From an uncultured Bartonella sp. (GTDB lineage: Bacteria > Pseudomonadota > Alphaproteobacteria > Rhizobiales > Rhizobiaceae), in the NCBI GenBank assembly GCA_946478665.1, contig CAMLCZ010000001.1, forward strand, positions 1 through 64,000: a stretch of DNA of 64,000 nt. Direction: 5' to 3'. The notes under the pieces were generated by a model. The model was not told the DNA's origin and made no database searches. It was given only the letters and a program-made list of their open reading frames with translations. The translations under genes and the position numbers were made by a program. Each line of letters starts with the position of its first letter. Within the stretch, counting starts at the first letter, position 1. Shown here piece after piece: positions 30,508-40,891 of the stretch.

Positions 30508-30681
30508 ATGTCAGATAACCGCTTAAAAGTTATTGGATATATTACAGATATGTCTCGGCAAATGAATACAATGGCACTTAATGCTAATGTGCCATTTCTT
30601 GCTTTTCTTTTGGATATGGTCGCCAAAGAGGGGCAAAATATGCTGAAGGGGGCTAATTCCAAGACGGAAAATCATCAATAG
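30508..30681 (+). CDS. Small hypothetical protein (57 aa; absent from the ORF track)
   Basis: MSDNRLKVIGYITDMSRQMNTMALNANVPFLAFLLDMVAKEGQNMLKGANSKTENHQ; RBS-like TTAGGAAA upstream. Confidence 0.65.
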   Translation: MSDNRLKVIGYITDMSRQMNTMALNANVPFLAFLLDMVAKEGQNMLKGANSKTENHQ

Positions 30682-31873
30682 CAAGCGATACAGCTCCGCC
30701 AGCGTGGCGAATGAGCTTGCCAGCAAGATCAAGTTCGACGAGGAGTAGGTAAATTTTATCGATCGGCACACCAGAGTGGAAGCAAAGGGTTTCTATGTCT
30801 ATCGGCGTTGTTGATAAGGCTGCTAAAACTGCTTTGCGGTCATTATCGTCTGTGTCATCGGTATCCGAACTGTTATTACCTTCAATGTTTTCTGTTATTA
30901 ACGGAATTTCTGGCTTATCAGGTGGTTTATCGGGAAAGATATTATCATCTACCTGTTCAAACAAATAGAGCTGTTTGTTGGGATTTTCTGGCGTAAGAGG
31001 CGTTAGTGTTTCGGCAATATCATTGGGATGGGTGACCAAAAGAGCGCCATCTTTGATAAGATTATTGGGGCCTGTGGCGCGTGGATCTAATGGTGATCCG
31101 GGAATGGCAAACACAATACGTCCAATGTCCGCCGCCAATCTGGCAGTAATGAGTGAACCCGATCGACTAGCAGCTTCAGCAACCAGAAGTCCTAATGAAA
31201 GGCCAGCTATAATTCGGTTTCTTCGTGGAAAATCCACCGCTCTTGGCTGCCAACCTAGCGGCATTTCGCTTATGATCGCGCCACCATTATCGAGAATATT
31301 GTTATAAAGGGACGTATTTTCTGGTGGATATATGCAATCTATACCACCAGCTAAAACAGCAATTGTGCCAGTTTTGAGACTTGCTTGATGTGCTACAGAA
31401 TCGATACCCCGTGCCAAACCGGATACAATGGCAAATCCCATTTCACCCAATTGATTCGCAAAAAGTGTTGTTATCTTTTTGCCAGATGCTGAAGCATTTC
31501 TTGAACCGACAATGCCAACAGATGGGCGTTGGAAAATATCGAGATTGCCTTTCACCGCTATAACGGGTGGGGGATTATCTGCCGTTCTTAGATAAGGTGG
31601 ATAATCAGGTTCGCCAACACAGACAAATTTTACGCCCATTTTTGCCGCAAGTTCCATCTCTTGTTCAGCCTCTTGCTTGCTGGCAATTCGGATGGATTTA
31701 TTGGCACCACCTCTCGCACTTAATTCAGGTAACGCCAATAAGGCTTTTTCAGCGGTTTTAAATTGTTGAATCAAACTCATAAAGGTGACTGCACCGACAT
31801 TTTCGCTTCGGATAAGTTGCAGCCAATGAAGCCGTTGATTTTCGGTCAGATAGATGCCTTTACGTTTCAACAT
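30653..31873 (-). CDS. dprA: DNA-processing protein DprA
   Basis: VGIVGSRNASASGKKITTLFANQLGEMGFAIVSGLARGIDSVAHQASL. Confidence 0.96.
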   Translation of the reverse strand: MLKRKGIYLTENQRLHWLQLIRSENVGAVTFMSLIQQFKTAEKALLALPELSARGGANKSIRIASKQEAEQEMELAAKMGVKFVCVGEPDYPPYLRTADNPPPVIAVKGNLDIFQRPSVGIVGSRNASASGKKITTLFANQLGEMGFAIVSGLARGIDSVAHQASLKTGTIAVLAGGIDCIYPPENTSLYNNILDNGGAIISEMPLGWQPRAVDFPRRNRIIAGLSLGLLVAEAASRSGSLITARLAADIGRIVFAIPGSPLDPRATGPNNLIKDGALLVTHPNDIAETLTPLTPENPNKQLYLFEQVDDNIFPDKPPDKPEIPLITENIEGNNSSDTDDTDDNDRKAVLAALSTTPIDIETLCFHSGVPIDKIYLLLVELDLAGKLIRHAGGAVSLAIDDFPSWN

Positions 31874-32511
31874 TATGATTTCTTCACACCAATTTTGCTT
31901 TCTTCGCCTTTTACAAGGCGCACAATGTTAGCTTGATGCTTAAGAATGACAATGACACTCATAACCGTTAGAACCAATGCAACAAGTTTAAAATGTATTC
32001 CTGGCATGAATACAAAAATAAAAATCGGTACAAAAATAACGGACAATAAGGCCGAAAGTGATGAATAACGGGTGATAAACGCGGTTAAAAGCCATATGCA
32101 AATAAATAGTATCGCAGCTGGCCAATAAAACCCGAAACAGATACCAAGATATGTCGCAACGCCTTTGCCGCCCTTGAATTTTAGCCACACAGGGTACAAA
32201 TGGCCAATAAATGCTCCAAAACCACCTAGCATGACAATAACATAATTGCCGTAAGCATTTGCAATTAAAGATGCAATATAAACTGCGACTGTACCTTTCA
32301 GCATATCGCATAACAATGTTAAGGCGGCGATCTTTTTGTTACCGGTTCGCAATACATTGGTCGCACCAATATTTCCCGAACCGATTTTGCGCACATCTCC
32401 CAATCCAGCAAAGTGGGTAAATATAAGCCCAAAAGGTATGGAGCCAATCATATAACAGACCAACAATGCAACCCACGATATCATTTGCGGAGATGTGGTT
32501 ATATCAGCCAT
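31873..32511 (-). CDS. plsY: Glycerol-3-phosphate acyltransferase PlsY
   Basis: [43 protein letters not shown]. Confidence 0.95.
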   Translation of the reverse strand: MADITTSPQMISWVALLVCYMIGSIPFGLIFTHFAGLGDVRKIGSGNIGATNVLRTGNKKIAALTLLCDMLKGTVAVYIASLIANAYGNYVIVMLGGFGAFIGHLYPVWLKFKGGKGVATYLGICFGFYWPAAILFICIWLLTAFITRYSSLSALLSVIFVPIFIFVFMPGIHFKLVALVLTVMSVIVILKHQANIVRLVKGEESKIGVKKS

Positions 32512-32534
32512 GAATTGTGACTTTCTAAAATAGA

Positions 32535-33824
32535 TTATTCGCTTTTGTATACGAGGCGGCCATTAACATAGGTTTTTAACACGCGGCCTTCAAAACGTGA
32601 GTTTTCATAAGGTGTGTTTTTAGAACGCGAATGTAACATATCCAAGGACAAAAGCCACGGTTCCTCCAAATCGACCAAAATGAAATCTGCTTTATGTCCC
32701 GGTTTTAAGGTACCTGCTTCGAGCCCTAAGAGCTTAGCTGGATTTGTTGACAGCAATTCAACAATACGCAACAACGAAAGAGAATCGTTATGGTAGAGAC
32801 GTAGTGCAGCAGCAAGCAAGGTCTCCAGACCAACAGCACCGGAAGCGGCATCTTCAAACGGCAACCGTTTGGTATCAGCATCTTGCGGATCATGACTTGA
32901 AACAATGATATCAACAATCCCGCTACGAACCGCTTCGACCATTGCTACGCGATCTTCTTCCGAGCGAAGAGGCGGTGATAGCCTGAAAAATGTACGATAT
33001 TCACCGATATCATTTTCATTCAATGCAAGGTGATTGATTGATACGCCAGCAGAAATATTTCCACCACGATCTTTTGCGACACGCACGGCATCTGCCGACA
33101 TTGCTGTTGATATTTGCGCTGCATGGTAGCGGCAATGTGTCAAGTTGGCCAGTCGTAAGTCACGTTCAAGCGGAATAACCTCAGCCTCTTTTGGCACGCC
33201 AGAAAGTCCCAACCAGCTTGCAAGTAGACCTGAATTCATAACGCCACTGCCGCCCAACCACTTATCTTGCGTTTCGTGCATGATTAATGCGTTGAAATCA
33301 CGTGCATATGTCATAGCTCTTTTTAATACAGAAGAATTTTCAAGTGTTTTACGACCTTCTGTAAATGCTATTGCACCTGATTCTTTAAGCAGGCCAAATT
33401 CAGTCATCTCTTGACCGTTAAGACCTTTGGTTATGGCTGCAGAAGGATAGACGTTAACTTTTGCGTTTTCATACGCAGTGCGCTTAACAAATTCCACCAG
33501 TGCAACATCATCGATAACAGGGTGCGTATCTGGCATCATAACAAAGGATGTTACACCTCCTGCCGCCGCAGATTGGCTGGCCGAAGCAATAGTCTCCCGA
33601 TATTCATTACCAGGTTCTCCAACATAAACGCGAGCATCGACAAGACCAGGCAATATTGCTTTTCCTTGAGCATCAATAACGTCTGCTCCTTCAGGACTGC
33701 CTTGATTAAGCGCATCTTTGCCAGCTGCTTTTATGATACCATTTTCAACAATAAGGGTGCCGATTTCATCTTTATTGCGTGAAGGATCAACAATACGCGC
33801 ATTTTGATACACAACGGAATTCAT
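32535..33824 (-). CDS. pyrC: Dihydroorotase / dihydroorotase-like protein
   Basis: [47 protein letters not shown]; adjacent to pyrB. Confidence 0.88.
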   Translation of the reverse strand: MNSVVYQNARIVDPSRNKDEIGTLIVENGIIKAAGKDALNQGSPEGADVIDAQGKAILPGLVDARVYVGEPGNEYRETIASASQSAAAGGVTSFVMMPDTHPVIDDVALVEFVKRTAYENAKVNVYPSAAITKGLNGQEMTEFGLLKESGAIAFTEGRKTLENSSVLKRAMTYARDFNALIMHETQDKWLGGSGVMNSGLLASWLGLSGVPKEAEVIPLERDLRLANLTHCRYHAAQISTAMSADAVRVAKDRGGNISAGVSINHLALNENDIGEYRTFFRLSPPLRSEEDRVAMVEAVRSGIVDIIVSSHDPQDADTKRLPFEDAASGAVGLETLLAAALRLYHNDSLSLLRIVELLSTNPAKLLGLEAGTLKPGHKADFILVDLEEPWLLSLDMLHSRSKNTPYENSRFEGRVLKTYVNGRLVYKSE

Positions 33825-34816
33825 TATTTGTCTCCTTCTGTATCAGTTTTGCGAGGATCCAGCAGTGCTTCTATCACAGCCATTCTGACCGCTACTCCCA
33901 TTTCAACTTGTGTATGTATGACACTTTGTGGTCCATCGGCTATGTCGGACGCGATTTCAACGCCGCGATTGATTGGACCCGGATGCATAACGATGCAATC
34001 ATCTTTTGCTAGAGCCAATTTTTCTTTATCTAAACCATAAAAATGAAAATATTCACGGACGGAAGGGATAAAGGCTCCTGCCATTCTTTCCCTTTGAAGG
34101 CGAAGCATCATAATGACGTCAACGTCTTTCAGTCCTTCTTTCATATCGGTGAATACTTCAACACTCATGTCGGCGATTCCACTTGGCATTAATGTTGTTG
34201 GACCTATAACACGAACCCGCGCACCAAGAGCGTTAAGGCTAATGATGTTGGAGCGGGCAACACGTGAATGTAAAACATCGCCACATATTGCCACAGTCAA
34301 TCCCGCAATTGTTCCTTTTGCGCGGCGTATGGTCAATGCGTCAAGGAGAGCCTGTGTTGGATGTGCGTGCGCTCCGTCTCCAGCATTTACCACAGAACAG
34401 TCAACTTTTTGCGCCAGCAATGCTGCTGCACCTCCACAGCTATGCCGGATTACAAGAATATCGGGATGCATAGCATTCAACGTCATAGCGGTGTCTATTA
34501 ACGTTTCGCCTTTTTTGACAGAGGAGTTACCAACAGACATATTCATGACATCGGCACCCAGACGTTTTCCTGCCAATTCAAATGAGGATTGGGTACGTGT
34601 AGAATTTTCAAAAAAGAGATTAATTTGTGTTCGCCCCCGCATCGAAGACTTTTTCTTGTCAATTTGTCTTGATACTGCAACATTAGCGTCAGCTCTATCA
34701 AGTAAAATAGTTAGATCATGAGCCGTTAGCCCTTTGATTGCAAGCAAATGGCGGTGGGGAAAAATAGGAAAGGAAGAAGTTTGTGTCATGATAGATGTTT
34801 CCAATGCGTTCTTCAT
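33824..34816 (-). CDS. pyrB: Aspartate carbamoyltransferase catalytic subunit
   Basis: [39 protein letters not shown]. Confidence 0.96.
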   Translation of the reverse strand: MKNALETSIMTQTSSFPIFPHRHLLAIKGLTAHDLTILLDRADANVAVSRQIDKKKSSMRGRTQINLFFENSTRTQSSFELAGKRLGADVMNMSVGNSSVKKGETLIDTAMTLNAMHPDILVIRHSCGGAAALLAQKVDCSVVNAGDGAHAHPTQALLDALTIRRAKGTIAGLTVAICGDVLHSRVARSNIISLNALGARVRVIGPTTLMPSGIADMSVEVFTDMKEGLKDVDVIMMLRLQRERMAGAFIPSVREYFHFYGLDKEKLALAKDDCIVMHPGPINRGVEIASDIADGPQSVIHTQVEMGVAVRMAVIEALLDPRKTDTEGDK

Positions 34817-34923
34817 GAGACTATAACAAGCGTTGCTTTCTATGCAATGGCTGTTTTTAATCGTAAAAAAATCAAATGTCTGTAGTATAATTATTTTATA
34901 AAATTAAAAATAGGGACAAATTC

Positions 34924-36552
34924 GTGAGTGCTGCACCTTCTCAAAATCCAATTCGTAAAAATGCTTTTTTAGACGATGCCATTTTATTCCGATTTTCATC
35001 GTCTCTACCAACAACTCTGCTTGCCGGTTTTGAAGAGATTGGTGCATTTGTAGCAAGCAGAGAAGCACAGGATTTGGCAAGATTGGCAAATATTCATCGC
35101 CCAACGTTGAGGCGGGAAGACGAATGGGGAGATCCGACTCAGCAGTTGGAAATTCATCCTGCCTATCAGGCACTATTACGTCGTTCGCGCCAAATAGGGT
35201 TGTCGTCCTCTTTGTGGGAGCAAGGGGCGGCAGAAAACAGTGCGCGATATCAGGCTCGTGCTATTCGCCTATTTTTAATGGCTGGATTGGAAACAGGACA
35301 TCTTGACGAAGTAACACTGAACAGTGCCGCAATTGCAGCCTTGATTGGTGAAACAGAACTATTTTCGAAATGGAAAAATGCACTTCTTTCCAGACAATAT
35401 GATTATTCTTCGCGACCAATTTTTACCAAGAAATCTGCAGCGCTTACATTTGCGTTTGAAGATGCAAGGGATAATTTAACAGGTAGCACGCATATTGCTT
35501 CCGCCAGACATATATCTTTTGATGCTGCCAATGGACGGGATATCTATCAATTAAATGCTGTAAAAACATCGGTCATTAATCCGGTTGCCGATGGTTATCT
35601 TGTTACAGCAGAAATTGAGGGAGAAAAAAGCTGTTTTCTGGTTCCTCGCTTTCAGGATAACGGTGCGTTGAATGGCGATATATCGGTTGATTATCTCATT
35701 CATAGGGCTGGCGAATGTTCGGTTCCTGAGGGGCAGGTATCATTTCGCCAAAGTTACGGTTGGTTGATTGGACAAATAGGGCAGGGCGCAAAGGTTGTGC
35801 GTGATGTTGAAACGATGACCCGTTTTGATCAAGCCGTTATGTCAGCCGGTGTTTTGCACGCAGCATTACAAATCGGGGTAAATTATTTCAGACGCAATAA
35901 TGTAAGACAAACATTCTCGCCTCTTACAGAACGGGTATTTGCTGATCTCGCTTTAGATGTTGTTGCTGTGCAATGTTTAGTTATGCGCTTGGCACGCGCT
36001 TTTGATCATGCTGCTTCAAATCGTGGGGAAGCGGCGTTTGCCCGTATCATGACGCCCATTGTTGCGATGCATGTCAACCAGCTTGTTGTACCGGTTGTTG
36101 GTGAAATTATTGCACAGCTTGGCAAGCAATCATTCTTTGGTGATAGTCGCCTGTCGCGTATGTTACATGATGCGCCAAATCGGGCAATGAAAGACGCTGG
36201 CGGTAATGATCTTGTTATCGATACTATCCAGATAGCAGAAAAAGCACCTGGATTATTTCAGGGATTACTGGAAAAAATTGGTTTTGAAATAGGATCTGCA
36301 GGGCCAAAAACCATAGAGATATTGCAGGCTGCGGCGTATGTGGCGGCAAGCGACATAGGAGCAGGGCGGTTATTTGTCGAGCAAATGGCTTATGCGGGCG
36401 CGGCAGCGGCATTGAAGCAAATGGACATGGATCATGTTACGGCTGGGTATGTAGAAAGTAGACTTGGCGGGCAATGGCGTTCTTCTTACGGTATGCTCAG
36501 TGCACGCCATCATGCTGGTCATATATTGGATACGCTTTATCCGACAGTTTGA
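34924..36552 (+). CDS. Acyl-CoA dehydrogenase family protein (AidB-like)
   Basis: N-terminal [20 protein letters not shown] typical of AidB-like ACADs; ACAD C-terminal region. Confidence 0.83.
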   Translation: MSAAPSQNPIRKNAFLDDAILFRFSSSLPTTLLAGFEEIGAFVASREAQDLARLANIHRPTLRREDEWGDPTQQLEIHPAYQALLRRSRQIGLSSSLWEQGAAENSARYQARAIRLFLMAGLETGHLDEVTLNSAAIAALIGETELFSKWKNALLSRQYDYSSRPIFTKKSAALTFAFEDARDNLTGSTHIASARHISFDAANGRDIYQLNAVKTSVINPVADGYLVTAEIEGEKSCFLVPRFQDNGALNGDISVDYLIHRAGECSVPEGQVSFRQSYGWLIGQIGQGAKVVRDVETMTRFDQAVMSAGVLHAALQIGVNYFRRNNVRQTFSPLTERVFADLALDVVAVQCLVMRLARAFDHAASNRGEAAFARIMTPIVAMHVNQLVVPVVGEIIAQLGKQSFFGDSRLSRMLHDAPNRAMKDAGGNDLVIDTIQIAEKAPGLFQGLLEKIGFEIGSAGPKTIEILQAAAYVAASDIGAGRLFVEQMAYAGAAAALKQMDMDHVTAGYVESRLGGQWRSSYGMLSARHHAGHILDTLYPTV

Positions 36553-37016
36553 GGCAGGGACTGCAATCGGTCAAGCGCGCCTTGCAAAATAAAAGCGGCA
36601 GCAGCTGAATCAATCCGTTCCGCACGTTTTGCGCGTGAAACATCCATTTCCAATAAACCACGCTCTGCTGCAACGGTTGAAAGTCGTTCATCCCAAAAAA
36701 CAAAGGGAATTGGTGAAAGCTTATCCATATTGTGTACAAAAGCACGTGTTGCCTGCACCCGCGGGCCGCTGCTTCCATCCATATTGATCGGTAACCCAAT
36801 AATGGCAACGCCTACATTTTCATGATTGAAAAAGTTTATCAATAAAGGTGCATCAATAGAAAATTTTTTGCGTTTTATAACGGGGCGCGGTGTCGCAAAG
36901 CGCCATCCAAGATCAGAAACGGCAATGCCAATCGTTTTGGTTCCTAAATCAATACCGGCTATATTTTTGCCACTTAACAAAAGATCGGGAATGGTTGTGA
37001 TATCAATAACGGGCAT
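36537..37016 (-). CDS. ruvX: Holliday junction resolvase RuvX (YqgF)
   Basis: [37 protein letters not shown]. Confidence 0.94.
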   Translation of the reverse strand: MPVIDITTIPDLLLSGKNIAGIDLGTKTIGIAVSDLGWRFATPRPVIKRKKFSIDAPLLINFFNHENVGVAIIGLPINMDGSSGPRVQATRAFVHNMDKLSPIPFVFWDERLSTVAAERGLLEMDVSRAKRAERIDSAAAAFILQGALDRLQSLPQTVG

Positions 37017-37109
37017 TTAAAACTGTTCTTGGTTGTATCTCGTGTTTTTTTCCATTTCAGCTCATATATGTATTTAGAACAAAATCCAAGAAAAAGAGGA
37101 GAATAGATC

Positions 37110-37814
37110 ATGAAACTTACTTGGCTTGGGCATGCGGCTTTTCGCGTTGAAACGGGTAATGCCGTTATCTTAATTGATCCATTTCTGACGGGTAATCCAG
37201 CTGCAAAAGATCTGGATATAGAAAAGGCTATTGATGGTGTTACGCATATTGCTCTTACACATGGGCACAGTGACCATGTGGGGGATACTGTTGCTATCGC
37301 ACGAGATAAGAATGTACCAGTCACTGCGAATGCTGATTTGGCAGCATGGTTAGGATCGCAAGGTGTTCAAAACCTGTTTCCCGGTAATACCGGGGGAACA
37401 CAATCCCATGACGGTTTTTCCATTACTTTTGTTAATGCACTCCATTCGTCCGCAGTATTGACAGAAGATGGTGTGTCACAATGCCTCGGGAATCCTAATG
37501 GTTTGATATTTCATTTTAACGATGCGCCAACATTATATCATATGGGCGATACCGATATTTTTTCTGATATGAAATTGATTAATGAGCTGCATGCGCCAGA
37601 AGTCGGAATAGTTCCTATTGGTGATATTTATACTATGGGGGGAGCGGTGGCTGCTTTGGCTTGCCGGAGGTATTTTGATTTCAAGACCGCAATACCATGT
37701 CATTACGGCACTTTTCCTGCACTTGACCAGACAGCTGAACGTTTTGTTCTTGGTATGGAAGGTGGAAAAACATTTGTGAAAACGCCAAAAATTGGTGAAA
37801 ATTTTACGCTATAA
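37110..37814 (+). CDS. Metal-dependent hydrolase (UPF0173 / beta-lactamase fold)
   Basis: [42 protein letters not shown]. Confidence 0.93.
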   Translation: MKLTWLGHAAFRVETGNAVILIDPFLTGNPAAKDLDIEKAIDGVTHIALTHGHSDHVGDTVAIARDKNVPVTANADLAAWLGSQGVQNLFPGNTGGTQSHDGFSITFVNALHSSAVLTEDGVSQCLGNPNGLIFHFNDAPTLYHMGDTDIFSDMKLINELHAPEVGIVPIGDIYTMGGAVAALACRRYFDFKTAIPCHYGTFPALDQTAERFVLGMEGGKTFVKTPKIGENFTL

Positions 37815-37889
37815 TAGTTTTTTATTGCTTTTATCGCTTTTTATATGTATTTGATTGAGAATAAAATTCTATTTTTGGGAGGATATCTA

Positions 37890-38270
37890 ATGTTTGTAGA
37901 TATAAAACGGTCAAACGTGTTGTCCATCTTCCACGTATGGCGGTGAAAGGCGATTAAGCGGGACTTATGGACAGAGTGCAGTTCTCAGCTTTGTTGAGCA
38001 CTTGATGAAGTGGATGTTAATGGCGTCTCGCCGTTAACATCTGTTATGCGTAAAGATTGACTGAAGCTTATATTAATCAGCTGAAGCGTTAATTCCGCTA
38101 TACATGCATATGTCGCTGTCGCCGCTGTTTATGTCTAAGAGATAGCAACGACAATTGATAATAATCATTGATGCTTTTGAGGTGATCCCTCTGAGCATTA
38201 GAGGCTCTTTTGTACCATACGACAAGCCATACACAGGCATGTCCGCAGGTATTGATCGTTTTCAATTTTA
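37890..38270 (+). pseudogene. Decayed second copy of gatC fused by deletion to the early part of gatA
   Basis: Colinear with intact gatC at 40573 (exact shared AAAACGGTCAAACGTGTTG, CTTTGTTGAGCA, CTTGATGAAG), then with gatA at about 40970-41190 (exact shared CCATACACAGGCATGT); multiple frameshifts and an internal deletion. Confidence 0.88.
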
Positions 38271-38387
38271 CTTGGGCGACTAAGGCAAGTGAAAGCTTCT
38301 GCTTTTTCACGAATTAAGAATAAGAAATGTTGAAATCTATCATCGCAAAATATTTTTAAAACAACTAAATTTTAAGAGGTATCCGTA

Positions 38388-39176
38388 ATGGATTTAGATC
38401 AAAAATTCACAGTCATTACAGGCGCAAGCTCTGGTATCGGCTATGCGACAGCAATAGCCTTTGCAAAACGCGGCAAAAATTTGATTGTTATTGCAAGACG
38501 ACAAGAGCCACTGGAAAAGCTTAAACAAGAAATTGCAAGCATTAATCCAGCCTTGACCGTGATTATTAAGCTTTGTGATTTATCACAACCTGTCAATGCA
38601 CATCATCTGTTCGATGATTTAAAAGATTATTTTATAGAAACATGGATTAATAATGCCGGTTTCGGTCATTATGGTACTGTAGATAGCCAAGATCTCAATA
38701 AAATTGAATCTATGCTACATGTGAATATTGAAGCACTGACTATTTTTTCAACACTGTACACACGAGCCTATCATGATGTTGAAGGGGCTCAATTGATTAA
38801 TATTTCTTCACGTGGCGGATATACTATCGTTCCCGATGCAGTGACTTATTGTGCAACAAAGTTTTATGTCAGTGCATTTACTGAAGGATTATCGCATGAG
38901 CTAAAAGCAGCCAAGGCTCAATTAAAGGCTAAAGTGCTTGCTCCAGCCGCAACACAGACGGGGTTTGGGCAGGTTGCTAACAATGTGACAGAGTATGATT
39001 ATGACAAGCGCTTTGCAAAATATCATACTCCAGATCAGATGGCCGAATTTTTACTAGCGCTTTACGACAGTGATTATTCTGTTGGCGAGATCAGCACAAA
39101 AGACTTTTCATTCTCTTTAAAAAACAGCGTCTTACCTTATTCTGGCAATATCTCAGAAAACCAATTAGCTAAATAA
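38388..39176 (+). CDS. Short-chain dehydrogenase/reductase (DltE/YqjQ-like SDR)
   Basis: FTVITGASSGIGYATAIAFAKRGKNLIVIARR; WINNAGFGHYG; YCATKFYVSAF. Confidence 0.92.
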   Translation: MDLDQKFTVITGASSGIGYATAIAFAKRGKNLIVIARRQEPLEKLKQEIASINPALTVIIKLCDLSQPVNAHHLFDDLKDYFIETWINNAGFGHYGTVDSQDLNKIESMLHVNIEALTIFSTLYTRAYHDVEGAQLINISSRGGYTIVPDAVTYCATKFYVSAFTEGLSHELKAAKAQLKAKVLAPAATQTGFGQVANNVTEYDYDKRFAKYHTPDQMAEFLLALYDSDYSVGEISTKDFSFSLKNSVLPYSGNISENQLAK

Positions 39177-39196
39177 TATATTTGGGGAACACGACG

Positions 39197-39982
39197 ATGA
39201 AAAAATTTTTCGTAAAATTTGCTTTTTTGCTTATTTTTCTAACTTATGGAACATTCGGAATGGCTCAAACACAAGTGGTTGCTACATCATTACACGCGCC
39301 AACAGGCATTGCATTTAATAATAAAGGTGAAATGTTAGTTACCAACTGGTCAGGAAATTCCGTTGTTAAAATAACGACACAAGGAAAGCAACAAGTTGTT
39401 TATTCAGGTATAAGTGCCCCAGCAGGTATTGTCGTTGATAATCGCGATAATATTTATGTCGCTTCTTATCAAGATGATTATATTTTAAAGATCGATAACG
39501 TTGGTAATGCATCAAAAATCGCCAGCGGCTTTCACACTCCTACAGGGATCGCGTGGTCAAATACGGGGGAATTATTGGTAACTAATCGTTCAACAGGCGA
39601 GATAGTATCGGTCAATATTGAAACTGGCGCAAAAAAGATTATAGCATCAAAACTTAACTTACCCGTTGGCGTGACACAATTGCCTAATGGTGATTTGGTC
39701 GTTTCACAATATAGTGGGAATTTAACACATATTAATGCCGCAGGTGTTCATAAGCAGTTAGGTTCTAGCTTTAATCGACCTGGCGTGGGTATCGTGACCA
39801 TTTCCGACCGTTCAGTTGCCGTCATTGATAATGGCGCAGGGGCTGTTCGACTAGTGAATGTTGATACAGGGGAAACAAAACTTCTCGCTAGTAATTTAGG
39901 TGGGGCAGTAGCTTTAGCCTATTTCAAGCATCGTTATTATGTTGGAACTTGGAATGATGGCCAAGTACGTGTTTTTGATTAA
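39197..39982 (+). CDS. Secreted NHL-repeat / SMP-30-like beta-propeller protein
   Basis: Signal peptide MKKFFVKFAFLLIFLTYGTFGMAQ; repeated HAPTGIAFNNKGEMLVTNWSGNSVVKI / SAPAGIVVDNRDNIYVASYQDDYILKI / HTPTGIAWSNTGELLVTNRSTGEIVSV. Confidence 0.85.
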   Translation: MKKFFVKFAFLLIFLTYGTFGMAQTQVVATSLHAPTGIAFNNKGEMLVTNWSGNSVVKITTQGKQQVVYSGISAPAGIVVDNRDNIYVASYQDDYILKIDNVGNASKIASGFHTPTGIAWSNTGELLVTNRSTGEIVSVNIETGAKKIIASKLNLPVGVTQLPNGDLVVSQYSGNLTHINAAGVHKQLGSSFNRPGVGIVTISDRSVAVIDNGAGAVRLVNVDTGETKLLASNLGGAVALAYFKHRYYVGTWNDGQVRVFD

Positions 39983-40249
39983 TCTCGAATTAGCAAAAAT
40001 GAGCTGCAATATTTACCAGTAAGATCAATACAATAAGGGTAAATATTCCACCTTACTAACTCAATCAACATTTTCTTTGCGGGCGTTTTTTGCTTGGTTT
40101 TTGAAGTGCAGAGATAGATTGAGGATAAGTAACAGTTAACTTAAAAGTATGTTGGCTTATTGCCCCGTTCGCGAGACAGTTTGTACGGCGCGGAAGGGGC
40201 AATCACGTAAAACCTAAACCAGACAATGACGGCTTGTTGTGGCTGCTTC

Positions 40250-40497
40250 GTTGATATGAAATTGATAATGGATTGCATGAGCTAAAAAGTGGGATAGTTC
40301 CCATCGGCAACATTCATACTATGGAGAGCTGTCGTTGATATGGCGTGGAAGTAATTTCTATTTTAAGACCGCGATATCATGTTATCATAGCGTTTTTCCA
40401 AGGCTTCATTAAACACTAAAATACTCTGTTTTTTGCATGGAAGGTGGAAAAACAATTTAAGAGACACCAAAAGTCGGTGAAACGCTCAACTTCTGAC
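40250..40497 (+). pseudogene. Decayed second copy of the 3' part of the UPF0173 hydrolase
   Basis: Colinear with 37560-37814: TGATATGAAATTGA, ATTCATACTATGGAG vs ATTTATACTATGGGG, exact shared ATGGAAGGTGGAAAAACA, then CACCAAAAGTCGGTGAAA vs CGCCAAAAATTGGTGAAA. Confidence 0.85.
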
Positions 40498-40572
40498 GGT
40501 CTTTTCTTGCTCTTATGGCTTATGACCTGTATAGCCAGAAGAAGGAATGTCTATTCATACGGGATTGATCTA

Positions 40573-40860
40573 ATGTCTGTAGATATTAAAACGGTCAAAC
40601 GTGTTGCTCGTCTCTCACGCATAGCAGTGAAAGATGATGAAGCAGAACGTATGGCCAGAGAACTGAATGCAATTTTAGGCTTTGTTGAGCAACTTGATGA
40701 AGTCGATGTTAATAATGTCGAGCCGTTGACCTCTGTTATACCTATGTCTTTGCGTACGCGCGAAGATGTTGTTACAGATGGCAATAAAGCCGCAGATATC
40801 GTGGCCAATGCACCATTAACAGAAGACCACTTTTTCCTTGTACCAAAAGTGATCGAGTAA
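40573..40860 (+). CDS. gatC: Asp-tRNA(Asn)/Glu-tRNA(Gln) amidotransferase subunit C (track ORF 40444..40860 is over-extended)
   Basis: [55 protein letters not shown]. Confidence 0.95.
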   Translation: MSVDIKTVKRVARLSRIAVKDDEAERMARELNAILGFVEQLDEVDVNNVEPLTSVIPMSLRTREDVVTDGNKAADIVANAPLTEDHFFLVPKVIE

Positions 40861-40891
40861 TGTACGATTTTTTGATTTTCGAGGCATGATT

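Noticed and set aside
34113-34721. + strand ORF 202 aa
   Set aside because: Fully antisense to pyrB with no recognisable domain; typical shadow ORF.
36537-36552. 16-bp convergent overlap of the ACAD gene and ruvX
   Set aside because: Short convergent overlaps are common in compact genomes.
38098-38310. - strand ORF 70 aa
   Set aside because: Lies within the decayed gatCA copy; chance ORF in a pseudogene.
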